Numbered from the stretch's first letter, positions 17,663-26,423 are shown. The stretch is DNA of 40,549 bases from Methanothrix sp. (GCA_020844795.1 CP086218.1:1028982-1069530), one strand, 5' to 3'. The notes: a model not told the origin generated them from the letters alone. Numbers and translations are program-made.

Positions 17663-18802
17663 TCAGAGGTTCTGGAGGTATACCTCGATCCGATCGAGCC
17701 CCTCGGCGATCCTCTCGATGGAGCTGGCGTAGGAGAAGCGCAGGTACCCCTCGCCTTCGGCGCCGAAGTCGATCCCCGGGGTGACGCCGACTCGGGCTTT
17801 CTCCAGGATATCGAAGGCGAGGCGGTAGGAGTCGGGCGAAATATGCCGGGCGTCGGCGAAGACGTAGAAGGCCCCCGTCGGCTCGACTGTGATACCGAAG
17901 CCGAGATCCCGGAGCCTTTTGATCATAAACCGCCGCCTTTCGTCGTAGGTCCGCCTCATCCGTTCGACGTCGTCGCGGGCCTTCCGGAGGGCGGCGATCC
18001 CCGCCCTCTGGACGGCGGAGTTGGCACAGATGAAGAGGTTCTGCTGCATCTTCTGGATCGGCCGGATGAACCTGGGAGGGGCGATCAGGTATCCCAATCG
18101 AAGGCCGGTCATGGCGTAGAGCTTCGAGAAGCCGTTGAGGACGACGGCGTCGTCGGAGAACTCCAGGATCGAGCGCTCCTTTCCATCGTAGACGAGGCCG
18201 TGGTAGATCTCGTCGGAGATGACTTTGGGCGAAAGCCCGGCGATCTCCTCCATCCTCTCGGCGGATAGGACCGTCCCCGTGGGGTTCGACGGCGAGTTGA
18301 TGACGATCGCCTTCGTCCTGGGGGTGATCCGCGAGGCGACGGCCCCGGGGTCGAGCTCGAAGCCCTCCTCGGCCCGGACGGGGACCGGCACCGGGACGCC
18401 GCCGGAAAATCTGATGAAGTTCGGGTAGCAGGCGTAGCCGGGGTCGGAGATGATCGCCTCGTCCCCGCCCTCCAGGAGGAGGGAGAAGACGAGCATCATC
18501 GCCGGCGACGTCCCGGAGGTGACGACGATCCTATCGGGATCGACGGTGACGCTGTACTTCTCATCATAGTGCTCGGATATCGCCTCCCGGAGCTGCGGGT
18601 CGCCGCAGCTGTGGGTGTATTTGGTGTGCCCCTCGGCCAAGGCGGCCTCCAAAGCCATGCGGATCGGCGCCGGGAGGGCGAAGTCCGGCTCGCCCACCTC
18701 CAGGCGGACTACATCGATCCCCTGGCGCTCCATCGCCCGGGCGCGCTCCGATACCTCCATCACCAGAAAGGGGGTCATCTCTTCGGCTCGTCGTGAGATC
18801 AT
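17663..18802 (-). CDS. PLP-dependent class I/II aminotransferase (aspartate/aromatic aminotransferase type)
   Basis: 379 residues, fold type I aminotransferase, cytosolic. Motifs: VGEPDF near the N-terminus (residues 36-41), VTSGTSPAMML cofactor-phosphate loop (94-104), SPSNPTGTV (170-178), ISDEIYHGL with Asp/Tyr contacts (195-203), and the Schiff-base lysine Lys227 in NGFSKLYAMTGLRLGY. The typical C-terminal Arg (LRFSYA) binds the substrate carboxylate. Substrate (aspartate, aromatic or branched amino acid) cannot be fixed from sequence. ATG at 18802; a TATA box lies about 40 bp upstream. Single-gene unit. Confidence 0.93.
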   Translation of the reverse strand: MISRRAEEMTPFLVMEVSERARAMERQGIDVVRLEVGEPDFALPAPIRMALEAALAEGHTKYTHSCGDPQLREAISEHYDEKYSVTVDPDRIVVTSGTSPAMMLVFSLLLEGGDEAIISDPGYACYPNFIRFSGGVPVPVPVRAEEGFELDPGAVASRITPRTKAIVINSPSNPTGTVLSAERMEEIAGLSPKVISDEIYHGLVYDGKERSILEFSDDAVVLNGFSKLYAMTGLRLGYLIAPPRFIRPIQKMQQNLFICANSAVQRAGIAALRKARDDVERMRRTYDERRRFMIKRLRDLGFGITVEPTGAFYVFADARHISPDSYRLAFDILEKARVGVTPGIDFGAEGEGYLRFSYASSIERIAEGLDRIEVYLQNL

Positions 18803-18836
18803 GTTGGCGGGCTCCTCTTGGTCCTGATACTAGATC

Positions 18837-18846
18837 ACAATATAAA
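18837..18846 (-). promoter_or_regulatory. TATA box of the aminotransferase gene
   Basis: The minus strand reads GTTTATATTG; the predicted start is about 18815-18820, a leader of 13-18 nt before the ATG at 18802. The rest of the gap to 18966 is AT-rich and gene-free; it contains TTTTAA-type tracts that could end the large gene upstream. Confidence 0.5.
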
Positions 18847-18966
18847 CACATAGGCGTATCCGAAAATACCGACGAAATCTCATATAAGACTTGTTTTAAG
18901 CTGTTGGCAAATAGACTATCTTTTTTAGCATCCGCTTGGCCCCTATAACCAACCTAAACGCAGATT

Positions 18967-21900
18967 TTAAGGTGAAATTGGAGTCACGAAGTCATCCCTC
19001 ATTTTATAGGCGGAAGAGGAACCACTTTCCACAAGCTCATTCAAGAGATAGATAACTGAATCCCGAATAGAAGAATCGGACTTAAGAGAAGCAGGCTGGC
19101 CATAGACCCAACGCCGTAATATAGATTCTAGATAGAAAACCGAGTTTTCGTTCGAAAGAATGAGCCTTGGATCACCCTGCTGAAGCTTCTTTGAAATGAT
19201 TTCAAATGCACCAGGCAAGGATTTCTCTCCGATGCGGTAGAGAAATCGACTATAGGCAACCAGTACGGCGGAGGAAGGGGCCAATTTATCAAAGAATCTA
19301 TCGAGCCTCCAGGCGTTCCCCTCCAAGCGCTGCCAGTGTCTCAATCCTTTGTCCCAGCTCAATCCAAGAAAAAGAGCGTCCAAGAGCGCAATCCGATCAG
19401 AATTTCTCTTATCGAGATTTTCAATCCACGTAGTGGTCGCCATCTTGTCAGAAATAGCCTCCCAAAGACCCCAAAAGACCGATCCACTGCCTACGATATC
19501 TTCATAAATGGTCAAACTTCTGACAAATTCTGCTACTTCCTTCGGATGGAAGCAAACTGCATTAATTATCGGCTCGCACACATAGGCCGCATCTTTCGCC
19601 TCAAGTTTTAAGGCGAAACGGGCAAGTCTATCCATACATCCGCTTTCAAGCTCGTAGTTCCGATACTCGTGCGTATCACCTCGCGAGCCCTCATATTTGT
19701 TCCACCAGCCAACTAGCGAATCGGCCACATATCTAAAGAATTTCCTTGACATTTCTCCTTGAGGACCGTTGTATAATATTGGAATTAACCGAAGTAAAGA
19801 TTCTTGCCCCCAAGCCTCGAAAAGATCAAGATCAAATAGCTCTTGTTCATCGAGACTTTCTCTTTTATGGATGAACTCACTAATTTTTTTGGCTATATCT
19901 CTAGCCTTTTCTTCTCTGCTTAACCGTTCAGAATACGGCTTTGTTTTCTCTTGCAAGTCAAAATCGCGTTGTAGTTTGGCGGCATAAATCACCGCTGCCA
20001 TGCAAGTTAGTGTCATTTCTTTGTCTGCCTGCCAGAGGAAAGTACCAACCCCTTCAGCAGCAGATACCACGACTCTCTCTGAAGCATGATTGAGGGAAAG
20101 GGAGAGTGCTTCTTGCACCATTTTTATAGTATCTTCGGAAAGCTCTTTGCTAAGCAGTGCCGGCAAAATGAATGCGGATTCTAGCGAACCATCTATTGAA
20201 TAGGAAGCTTCAGTGCTCTGGAACACTGACTGCAAGACTACTTCTATACACCAATCACGTTCTTTTTGTGACAGTTCGTCCCAGTAGTCCCGAACACAAA
20301 TTGCTGCCGTGCAGGTTGGGCCCGCTGCACCCATTTGTCTTTCGATTGAATGGGACATGTTTTCAAGCTCTAAATGGACATGTTGGGCTTGCGCCAAACG
20401 TTGTCGCCACTCTTCTGGTTTTGAGTCCTTTTCCCGCTTGAATGTCGACATAGCCCAAACATTCAAACTTATTCTATTATTATATGCCTCAAACGAAGGA
20501 GCATCTTTAGCAAGATATTCTTGTATATCGGGCTCTGGATTTGGCAAAAGTAAAATTTTATTTTCATTATCTGCTTTTTGGAATTTCATCCGTCGCAGAT
20601 CCATTCGAAGAAGGGATAACCTCCAGTTAAAGTCATCTTCAGTTTGTTGATTTGTTGGTGGCAATTCTTGATAGTGCTGATCTAGAATCTGCCAGACCTC
20701 ATTCCTATAAGGACCGAATTGGAGCTGGAGCGCCAATTTCTCCAAATGAAGCCTTCGATGCTCTAAACTATCGGCTGTTTTTCTTTCTTCAATATAAATT
20801 CTATTTTTGTCCATGATTGGAAAATATGAGAATATACTGGTGGGTGTGCTCTGCTCATGGACAACTCTCCATATATCTAGCTTGATAAAATATGGACATG
20901 TAAGAAGGGAAAGGGCAGCTTGCTTAGCTTGTTTCGGATATGCTGTGGCAATGCTAGCAACTACTGCAGTGATAGCGACATTGTTGCAACCCTTTAACAG
21001 ATAATTCAAAACTTGTTCAACCTGCGGTGAATTCAGCTCGCAAAGTTCGAGCAACCAACTTTCGAGCGCCATGAGAGCACTCTGAATAACATGGGGTCCT
21101 GTAGAAGTGCCTCGATAGAGAAGCCATAGGCGATCGCTGCACCATTGCTCAGCATTTGTTCCATCTGCCAATTGGAATGTGACCTTAAACGGATACTCAA
21201 CGAATTCAACGAATTCGCGACTTATTTCCCGATCTGCGTAACAATTTGAGCAATGATTTAGTAAGCGCACGATGAACTTTAGCCCAATCTTTGGGTGATA
21301 TCGTAGGAGGAATATGAATGGTCCGTGGTAGGCGCTGGCTGGAAAGAAGTCAAAGTCCAAGTGCTCACGAAGACCGAAAATAGATTCTATATCTCTGCCG
21401 CCATAAAAATCGCAATCCTTCTTGTCTTTAGGTTCAGGCGCATCGATCCATTTAGACTCCGCTAATTTTATTATTAAATCAGGAAAGTCCCTGCAAGCAG
21501 CGCCTCCATCCAGATACATCAAGAGCAACTTTGCCAGTTCATTAGATGTATGATCCTTTTTCTTGTTGTGATCTATCGCTCGTTGAACGAGTTCTTCAAA
21601 ATTATTAGATGATGCTTTGGGGATCTTTGCTATGATCTTGAGTAGCTGTTTCTGTGTACCTTCCTGCCTCCAATAGTCGGTCTTTGACAGCAAACTGAAA
21701 GCTATTTCAGCGGCATCTTCCGATCCTTCTGGATAAGGCGAATCCCACCAGTTGACAGTTTGGCTCCAATCTTCTAACAACCCCACCAGCAATTGGATAT
21801 CTCCATCATGAAACTTGGTTAGGTTCTGGTGTATTAGCTTTAAAATCGCTGCCCAAGCCGAACCCTGAGGGACGAAAATAGCCGACGAAGCCTCTCTAAT

Positions 21901-24018
21901 GGGGACCCAAGATGGGGCAATTTTGCACGCGACCCGAAGTAGATGGACCATACGACGGAGCAGTTCAGCATCGTTCTGAAGAAGTATTTCATCATTGCGG
22001 GTATTGAAATCAGCTGCACCCGAAGATAGCATCACCGACACGAGCGTGTCATCCCGAGATTGTTGGGCCAAGTTCCTATCTGAAATTACTTTGAGAACAT
22101 ATTTGTCGGCAACTTTTGGCTCACATTCGAGCATTTCCCCGAGCCACTTTCGATAGGCACGTCTAAGAGCAGGGTGTGTACCCACGTTTTGTAGGAAAGA
22201 CGAATGGCCGGATAAGTGGTGATGTGCAAATCTTTCCTCCAACCAATCAACTAAAGCCCAATCTTCAAGGACATCGTGCGCAGGCGCTGCGAGACTATCG
22301 GTTCTTTCTGAAAACTCAATCAAGTTGTCCTGATGTAGGCGCTCTAGGACTTCCTGGTCCAAACCATCGCAATTCGCATATGGACTCAAGGCACGTGCCC
22401 GAAGAAGCGCGATCTTTGTAAAGACTTCCTCACGCCGTTTCGGCATACCCCCAGCGGGCTTATCATCTTCTCGCACAATATCCCGCCAGACCTTACTTCG
22501 AAAGCTTCGCTCATCTTGAGGAATATTTGCATCCTCTGCCCACTGCATTCTTGCGGCCATGTTCAGGATGTATGGGTTACGGAAAAGCTTTCGAAGCGCG
22601 GGGTTCTTACTGGGTCTTTTGAGCTTAGGGATCGCTGCGATCGCTTTATCTAACTCGGCATCGTCAAGAAGTGGGACGGTAAACACCTCGTGTTTGAGGC
22701 CAACAGCTTCCAAGAAAGCTTCACAAACCAAATCGAGCGAGTAATCCCGGCATGTCAGAATCATCTTCCAGTCGTCATCTTTTAGCATTTTTCCGAGGAA
22801 GTCACTAAATGCGTCTCGGTTGGATCTCTCTAACAGTCTTTCAATACTTTCAACCAATATTAATTTTCGCGAACGCAGTGCTAATAGGGAGAAAAGGCTT
22901 TTAGAGGTAATAGGTGCCGGTATTTGCATATTGTGAAGCGTTTCATCCAGATGCGCAGTGGCGAATGCTTCAGCTCGGAAGGATAAGGCAAGATGGTTTT
23001 GGCTCAGTTTCTCAACGACTTCTTTTGCAATTGCTGACTTTCCCGACCCAGGAGGACCTGTAATAACTACAACATGGCTTCGCTCTAAACTCTGGAGCAG
23101 TTGTGTGCAAAGCTCACCACGTGGGATGTGGTGGTCAGGCCAAATGGTATCTGAAATGTTATTCAATACGACTTGTGAGTGATCACGAAGTACCCGAATA
23201 GCATCATGCTCAGAATCTCCTATAGGTGAGTGATTTTGTTGTAATCTTTCGGGTAACTTATCGTAGGTAAAGCTCCCGGCATTCGGCGCAGTACTCCCAA
23301 CCAAAGATAGAAGTTCGTTCCAAGTTGCCTCAGCAATACCGAGTTCATTTGGCCCACGTGCAGCTTCAGCAAGTATTATTTTCATCCAATATTCGGTTTG
23401 GCGATCGAAAGGCAGAATACGAAGCGATTTAAGGAACTCCCAAAAATTATCATCGTCCACATGGCCTTCATTGGTGACTTCGACAATTTTCCTGATTTCA
23501 TCGCGATAATCCCGTGTAATCTTACTTAGAAATTTGGGCACCTCTGTTCGTTGCAGAAAATCAGCAGCATCCAAAGAAACCCGAGCACAATCTAGCAAGT
23601 TGCCAAAGTTGGCTAGAAGTCGCTCCGAACTCTGGAGCGAAATAATCACGATCAAATCGTTTGATTTATCAAAATGACCTTCTGATTGGAAATCTCGCCA
23701 GGCAGATGCGATGGTTTCTCGGCAGTCTTCGTTTTTGCTGCTGATATGGAATTTACGCTTGATTTGCGCCGCCAAATGACGTTCGCTTTCGTCTCTCCTT
23801 TTTCCAACAACTAACAAATCGTCAGTGTTCCATCCTAAGTGCGCAGTTTGGAAGTGGACTTCCTTTATCTGGCAATCTTCGAGACAAGGCGGAATTCCTC
23901 GGACAAGTAGAAGCGCAAGGAAAGCTGCGTTTACGTGTTGTTCAAAAAATGTTCCAGCGCCACCAGTAGATGCGGGGTTTGTTGCCTCCGGTTGAGTTTG
24001 GCGCGAGGAGCTATTCAT
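18967..24018 (-). CDS. Giant STAND/NACHT-type P-loop NTPase with putative N-terminal PD-(D/E)XK nuclease domain (Avs-like candidate antiphage protein)
   Basis: 1683 residues from ATG 24018 (GGAG five bases upstream; the GTG at 24024 overlaps that site). N-terminus (about 18-180): GTFFEQHVNAAFLALLL with Glu26, TDDLLV with Asp66/67 and AAQIKRKF with Gln85 and Lys87, the E...D...QxK pattern of Cap4/Mrr-like restriction-endonuclease folds. STAND core: Walker A GPPGSGKS (321-328), Walker-B-like KLILVESIE (Glu390), sensor ILTCRD (Thr422, Arg424), and LFRNPYILN (about 478-486). From about 600 to the end it is helical-repeat-like, the usual sensor region of STAND proteins. Base composition is clearly AT-richer than all neighbours, suggesting acquisition. 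Architecture matches Avs-type defence ATPases, which recognise phage proteins and then cut DNA; nuclease assignment is tentative, sensor target unknown. No accessory gene, integrase or att site seen beside it. Confidence 0.85.
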   Translation of the reverse strand: MNSSSRQTQPEATNPASTGGAGTFFEQHVNAAFLALLLVRGIPPCLEDCQIKEVHFQTAHLGWNTDDLLVVGKRRDESERHLAAQIKRKFHISSKNEDCRETIASAWRDFQSEGHFDKSNDLIVIISLQSSERLLANFGNLLDCARVSLDAADFLQRTEVPKFLSKITRDYRDEIRKIVEVTNEGHVDDDNFWEFLKSLRILPFDRQTEYWMKIILAEAARGPNELGIAEATWNELLSLVGSTAPNAGSFTYDKLPERLQQNHSPIGDSEHDAIRVLRDHSQVVLNNISDTIWPDHHIPRGELCTQLLQSLERSHVVVITGPPGSGKSAIAKEVVEKLSQNHLALSFRAEAFATAHLDETLHNMQIPAPITSKSLFSLLALRSRKLILVESIERLLERSNRDAFSDFLGKMLKDDDWKMILTCRDYSLDLVCEAFLEAVGLKHEVFTVPLLDDAELDKAIAAIPKLKRPSKNPALRKLFRNPYILNMAARMQWAEDANIPQDERSFRSKVWRDIVREDDKPAGGMPKRREEVFTKIALLRARALSPYANCDGLDQEVLERLHQDNLIEFSERTDSLAAPAHDVLEDWALVDWLEERFAHHHLSGHSSFLQNVGTHPALRRAYRKWLGEMLECEPKVADKYVLKVISDRNLAQQSRDDTLVSVMLSSGAADFNTRNDEILLQNDAELLRRMVHLLRVACKIAPSWVPIREASSAIFVPQGSAWAAILKLIHQNLTKFHDGDIQLLVGLLEDWSQTVNWWDSPYPEGSEDAAEIAFSLLSKTDYWRQEGTQKQLLKIIAKIPKASSNNFEELVQRAIDHNKKKDHTSNELAKLLLMYLDGGAACRDFPDLIIKLAESKWIDAPEPKDKKDCDFYGGRDIESIFGLREHLDFDFFPASAYHGPFIFLLRYHPKIGLKFIVRLLNHCSNCYADREISREFVEFVEYPFKVTFQLADGTNAEQWCSDRLWLLYRGTSTGPHVIQSALMALESWLLELCELNSPQVEQVLNYLLKGCNNVAITAVVASIATAYPKQAKQAALSLLTCPYFIKLDIWRVVHEQSTPTSIFSYFPIMDKNRIYIEERKTADSLEHRRLHLEKLALQLQFGPYRNEVWQILDQHYQELPPTNQQTEDDFNWRLSLLRMDLRRMKFQKADNENKILLLPNPEPDIQEYLAKDAPSFEAYNNRISLNVWAMSTFKREKDSKPEEWRQRLAQAQHVHLELENMSHSIERQMGAAGPTCTAAICVRDYWDELSQKERDWCIEVVLQSVFQSTEASYSIDGSLESAFILPALLSKELSEDTIKMVQEALSLSLNHASERVVVSAAEGVGTFLWQADKEMTLTCMAAVIYAAKLQRDFDLQEKTKPYSERLSREEKARDIAKKISEFIHKRESLDEQELFDLDLFEAWGQESLLRLIPILYNGPQGEMSRKFFRYVADSLVGWWNKYEGSRGDTHEYRNYELESGCMDRLARFALKLEAKDAAYVCEPIINAVCFHPKEVAEFVRSLTIYEDIVGSGSVFWGLWEAISDKMATTTWIENLDKRNSDRIALLDALFLGLSWDKGLRHWQRLEGNAWRLDRFFDKLAPSSAVLVAYSRFLYRIGEKSLPGAFEIISKKLQQGDPRLILSNENSVFYLESILRRWVYGQPASLKSDSSIRDSVIYLLNELVESGSSSAYKMRDDFVTPISP

Positions 24019-24059
24019 TTTCACTCCAAAGATAACCTGATAAGAAATCTATTCTTCTG

Positions 24060-24085
24060 TTGGGCGGTTTTTTTTTTATCTTTTG
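24060..24085 (-). promoter_or_regulatory. Probable promoter of the STAND NTPase gene
   Basis: The minus strand has an A-rich stretch, ACAAAAGATAAAAAAAAAAC, about 50-65 bp before the ATG at 24018. It could serve as BRE/TATA with a start near 24050. On the plus strand the same ten-T run gives no support to another gene. Low certainty. Confidence 0.3.
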
Positions 24086-24139
24086 TACGGTTCCCATCTC
24101 TCCTTGCCCTCTACCCACTCTCACCTCACCTCTCCCCCC

Positions 24140-24526
24140 TCACCCCACCTTCAACTGGGCCTCCACCAGCTCGTCGAGGAAGGACCTCCTCACCTCCGCG
24201 GCGTAGTCCCAGAGGTCGGGGCCGCAGGCGTCGCACTCCCGCCCCCGCTCCTCCATCACCCGGACCAGGTCGAGGAGGGAGGCGTAGAGGAGGGGCGCCG
24301 CCTCCCGGAGCCTCTCGTCGAAGCAGCTCGCTGCCGCCCCCTCCGTCGGGATAAGCCTGCATCCGCCTCCGCCAGCGCCAGCGCCAGCTTCTTCCCAGGC
24401 CATGCAACCGGCCTGCAGGCAGGACCGCGCCACGAAGGGGCAGGCGCGGGCCTCTGCATCCACCTCTCCAGGATCCGTCATCGTCTCCGCCACCTCGCCA
24501 CGGAACGGGCCTGAGATCTCGATCAT
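24140..24526 (-). CDS. Small Cys-rich hypothetical protein (CPx5Cx4CxxW motif)
   Basis: 128 residues. Not a family I can name. It has a cluster Cys29-Pro...Cys36...Cys41-Met-Ala-Trp44 resembling the short CP..C...C.WW motif of small archaeal/bacterial cysteine proteins, a glycine/alanine-rich linker (46-55), and Cys56, 68, 98 and 101 (CDAC). The second half (70-128) is predicted helical and charged. ATG at 24526 lacks a ribosome-binding site, but a TATA box sits at 24541-24548, so the message may be leaderless. GC-rich like the host, unlike the adjacent STAND gene. Overlapping frames on both strands are also open because of high GC, so moderate confidence. Confidence 0.6.
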   Translation of the reverse strand: MIEISGPFRGEVAETMTDPGEVDAEARACPFVARSCLQAGCMAWEEAGAGAGGGGCRLIPTEGAAASCFDERLREAAPLLYASLLDLVRVMEERGRECDACGPDLWDYAAEVRRSFLDELVEAQLKVG

Positions 24527-24540
24527 CTATTCTGGCTGAT

Positions 24541-24548
24541 CTTATATC
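24541..24548 (-). promoter_or_regulatory. TATA box of the Cys-rich protein gene
   Basis: Minus strand GATATAAG, within a small dyad CTGAT...ATCAG (24536-24554 region). Predicted transcription start about 24520-24526 coincides with the ATG, consistent with leaderless translation. Confidence 0.45.
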
Positions 24549-24841
24549 AGCGTTCTGCAGCATCGCAGGAAATCTTCGATCTTATAGCCAATTTTTTCTT
24601 CGCCGTCCCGATGCCGGCTGTAGGGATATATGGCACGAAATTGGGGTTAGAGGTGACAGAAATTGGGTGAAATCGGCAGATACTCGGAGATTTATTAATT
24701 CATATCCAAAATAATTTTTACTCCTGCTTATTCTGCTTATGGGCGGAGCCTGTCAGCATGACAAGATTTTAAATAACATGCAGACCAAGAAAGTTATTCA
24801 GTTCTGTATCGCGGACGGACGAGAGTTCCATCGACCGGCCC

Positions 24842-24869
24842 TATTTATAGACCATCTCCTGGAGATGGT
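24842..24869 (+). promoter_or_regulatory. TATA box plus inverted repeat before the secreted propeller protein
   Basis: TATTTATA (24842-24849) is followed at once by ACCATCTCC (24851-24859) and GGAGATGGT (24861-24869), a perfect 9-bp inverted repeat around one base. The predicted transcription start is near 24870. A second dyad CAGGC/GCCTG (24871-24883) and an imperfect palindrome around CCCGATCGGG (near 24900) follow in the leader. The 24527-24840 stretch holds no gene that I can support. Confidence 0.45.
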
Positions 24870-24960
24870 TCAGGCTTGGCCTGGGCTGGCGAAAGATCCC
24901 GATCGGGAATCTCCGGCTCGGCTTCGGCTCGGTCCGTCCGGATGAGGAGGTTCGGATATT

Positions 24961-25878
24961 ATGAAGAGACCCTTAACAGCGGCGATCCTCGCCCTATTTT
25001 TGCTGGCATCGCCGACCTTTGCGGCCGACGCCGCCACCGCTCAGCAGATGCCCGTTCTGGAGATGAAGCCGGGGACGATGGCGGTCATGGAGAGGTTCTT
25101 GCCGGTATACTACGCCGACGGGGGCGACCCGAAGGGATCGGTATACCACGCCGCCAGCAGCACCTCTCCAGACAACGTAATCTATACGAGGCCCTCGGGG
25201 AGGCTCTACAGCTTCGCCTTCCATCCGGGGGTCCCCGAGAAGCTCTACTACGCCAACGCCAACCAGAACGACATTTACATGGTAGCCGAGACCGGTTCCG
25301 GCTGGTCCGCTGAATCGGCCGTCTTCACCCACAGGACTTACGTCAGGGACATCGCCTTCGCCTTCGACCGGAGCGGCGAGCTCGGCCTCTACTTCAGCGA
25401 GGCGACGGGCGCCGGCGGCGACGGGACGATCTACCGGGTCGACGGCGCCTCCGCCACCCCCTTCTACACCGTCAAGCTCGCCGACGTCGATGGCTTCTGG
25501 TCCGGGCACTTCGCCTTCGACTACGAGGGAAACCTCTACCTCAGCTCGGGAAACCGGGTACCGGCCAGCATATACCAGGTCGCTGCCGGGACGGGAGCGG
25601 TGACCAGGATCTTCGAATCGAGGGATAGCTCCATAGCCGGCCTCGTCTACCGGGACGACCGCCTCTACTACGCCGACTGGCGCCAGAACATCTACCGCCT
25701 CGACCTCGGGAGCGGCACGAGCACCCTCTACTACACCAACCCCGCCAGGGTCTGGCTCTCCGACGTGGGCTTCAAGGAGAGGAGGGACGCCGCCGGGAGC
25801 AGGCCGACGGCCGCAAGCTACCTGCGGCTCGCGACCATACCGACCGCACCAGTCCAGAAGGTCCTGATGCCCATATGA
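24961..25878 (+). CDS. Secreted beta-propeller-like protein of unknown function
   Basis: 305 residues. Signal peptide MKRPLTAAILALFLLASPTFA with cleavage probably after Ala21-Ala22, so it is exported. The rest is built of repeated short strands with aromatic-rich turns (LYSFAFHPG, KLYYANANQNDIYM, LGLYFSEATG, NLYLSSGNRV, RLYYADWRQNIYRL), the look of an NHL/SMP-30-like propeller with about five to six blades; no catalytic residues recognised. GAGGAGG (24942-24948) lies 12 bases before the ATG. It stands alone and ends close to a poly-T terminator. Confidence 0.8.
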   Translation: MKRPLTAAILALFLLASPTFAADAATAQQMPVLEMKPGTMAVMERFLPVYYADGGDPKGSVYHAASSTSPDNVIYTRPSGRLYSFAFHPGVPEKLYYANANQNDIYMVAETGSGWSAESAVFTHRTYVRDIAFAFDRSGELGLYFSEATGAGGDGTIYRVDGASATPFYTVKLADVDGFWSGHFAFDYEGNLYLSSGNRVPASIYQVAAGTGAVTRIFESRDSSIAGLVYRDDRLYYADWRQNIYRLDLGSGTSTLYYTNPARVWLSDVGFKERRDAAGSRPTAASYLRLATIPTAPVQKVLMPI

Positions 25879-25908
25879 TCCGGGGCTGCCTGCCTATACC
25901 CTCCCCGC

Positions 25909-25920
25909 CACTTTTTTTTA
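25909..25920 (+). terminator. Poly-T terminator after the propeller gene
   Basis: CACTTTTTTTTAAT begins about 30 bases after the stop codon. The rest of the region to 26110 is gene-free; it has AT-rich direct repeats of GGTCTAAT (near 26082 and 26108). Confidence 0.55.
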
Positions 25921-26114
25921 ATCGAGGTTCTAATCCGGCCCCTCTTCCAGCCCGGAGGATTTCTCGCCCACCCTTCGCCCAGCGCCTCCGGGCCGGGATC
26001 GTCAAAAGGGCTGATAAAAAAAGTCATGGTTTCGACCTTATGGCAATTAAGATAATTATGACAGGATTGAATGCGGATAATTGGTCTAATGATTGATTTA
26101 ATAATCGGTCTAAT

Positions 26115-26146
26115 AAAACGTCCCGGCGCAGCGGAGAGCTGCGCCG
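26115..26146 (-). terminator. Hairpin plus U-run terminator of the TRAM gene
   Basis: CGGCGCAGC (26124-26132) and GCTGCGCCG (26138-26146) form a perfect 9-bp stem with a 5-base loop. On the minus strand it is followed by GGGACGTTTTATTAG, a bacterial-like intrinsic terminator about 30 bp after the TRAM stop. Confidence 0.6.
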
Positions 26147-26177
26147 ACCATTCTGGCGATCAGGGATAAATATTATT

Positions 26178-26423
26178 TCAGACCTTGTGGGCTATGGCGA
26201 ACTTTCGCATAACCCTGTCGATAGTTATGCTGACCTTGTCTCCGACCTTCGTTTCTGGGACGAAGATCACAAAGCCCTCAACCCTGGCTATGCCGTCTCC
26301 CTGCCTCGATATATCCTCGATCTCAACTTCATACGTCTTTCCAGCTTCAACGGGCGCAGAGCTTGAAAAGCCGCCGCTGCTATAGGAACCTCGATTATCT
26401 CCGTACACAAACTTCACATCCAT
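26178..26423 (-). CDS. TRAM-domain RNA-binding protein
   Basis: 81 residues. After a 25-residue Gly/Ser-rich N-terminus (GDNRGSYSSGGFSSSAPV) comes a single TRAM domain (about 26-81: AGKTYEVEIEDISRQGDGIARVEGF...ETKVGDKVSITIDRVMRKFAIAHKV). Small free-standing TRAM proteins are abundant in methanogens and act as RNA chaperones, in Methanococcoides/Methanolobus in cold adaptation. ATG at 26423, TATA box 55-60 bp upstream, single-gene unit. Confidence 0.93.
   Translation of the reverse strand: MDVKFVYGDNRGSYSSGGFSSSAPVEAGKTYEVEIEDISRQGDGIARVEGFVIFVPETKVGDKVSITIDRVMRKFAIAHKV

Noticed and set aside
17507-18268. 253-residue plus-strand frame after the S9 peptidase
   Set aside because: Mostly antisense of the aminotransferase, whose catalytic motifs are intact; no domain recognised.
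24083-24563. Other open frames on both strands around the Cys-rich protein gene
   Set aside because: High GC opens several frames; only the 24140-24526 minus frame has an ordered cysteine motif and a TATA box.
24739-24945. 68-residue frame upstream of the propeller gene
   Set aside because: It runs through the TATA box and inverted repeats of the propeller promoter and lacks a ribosome-binding site.
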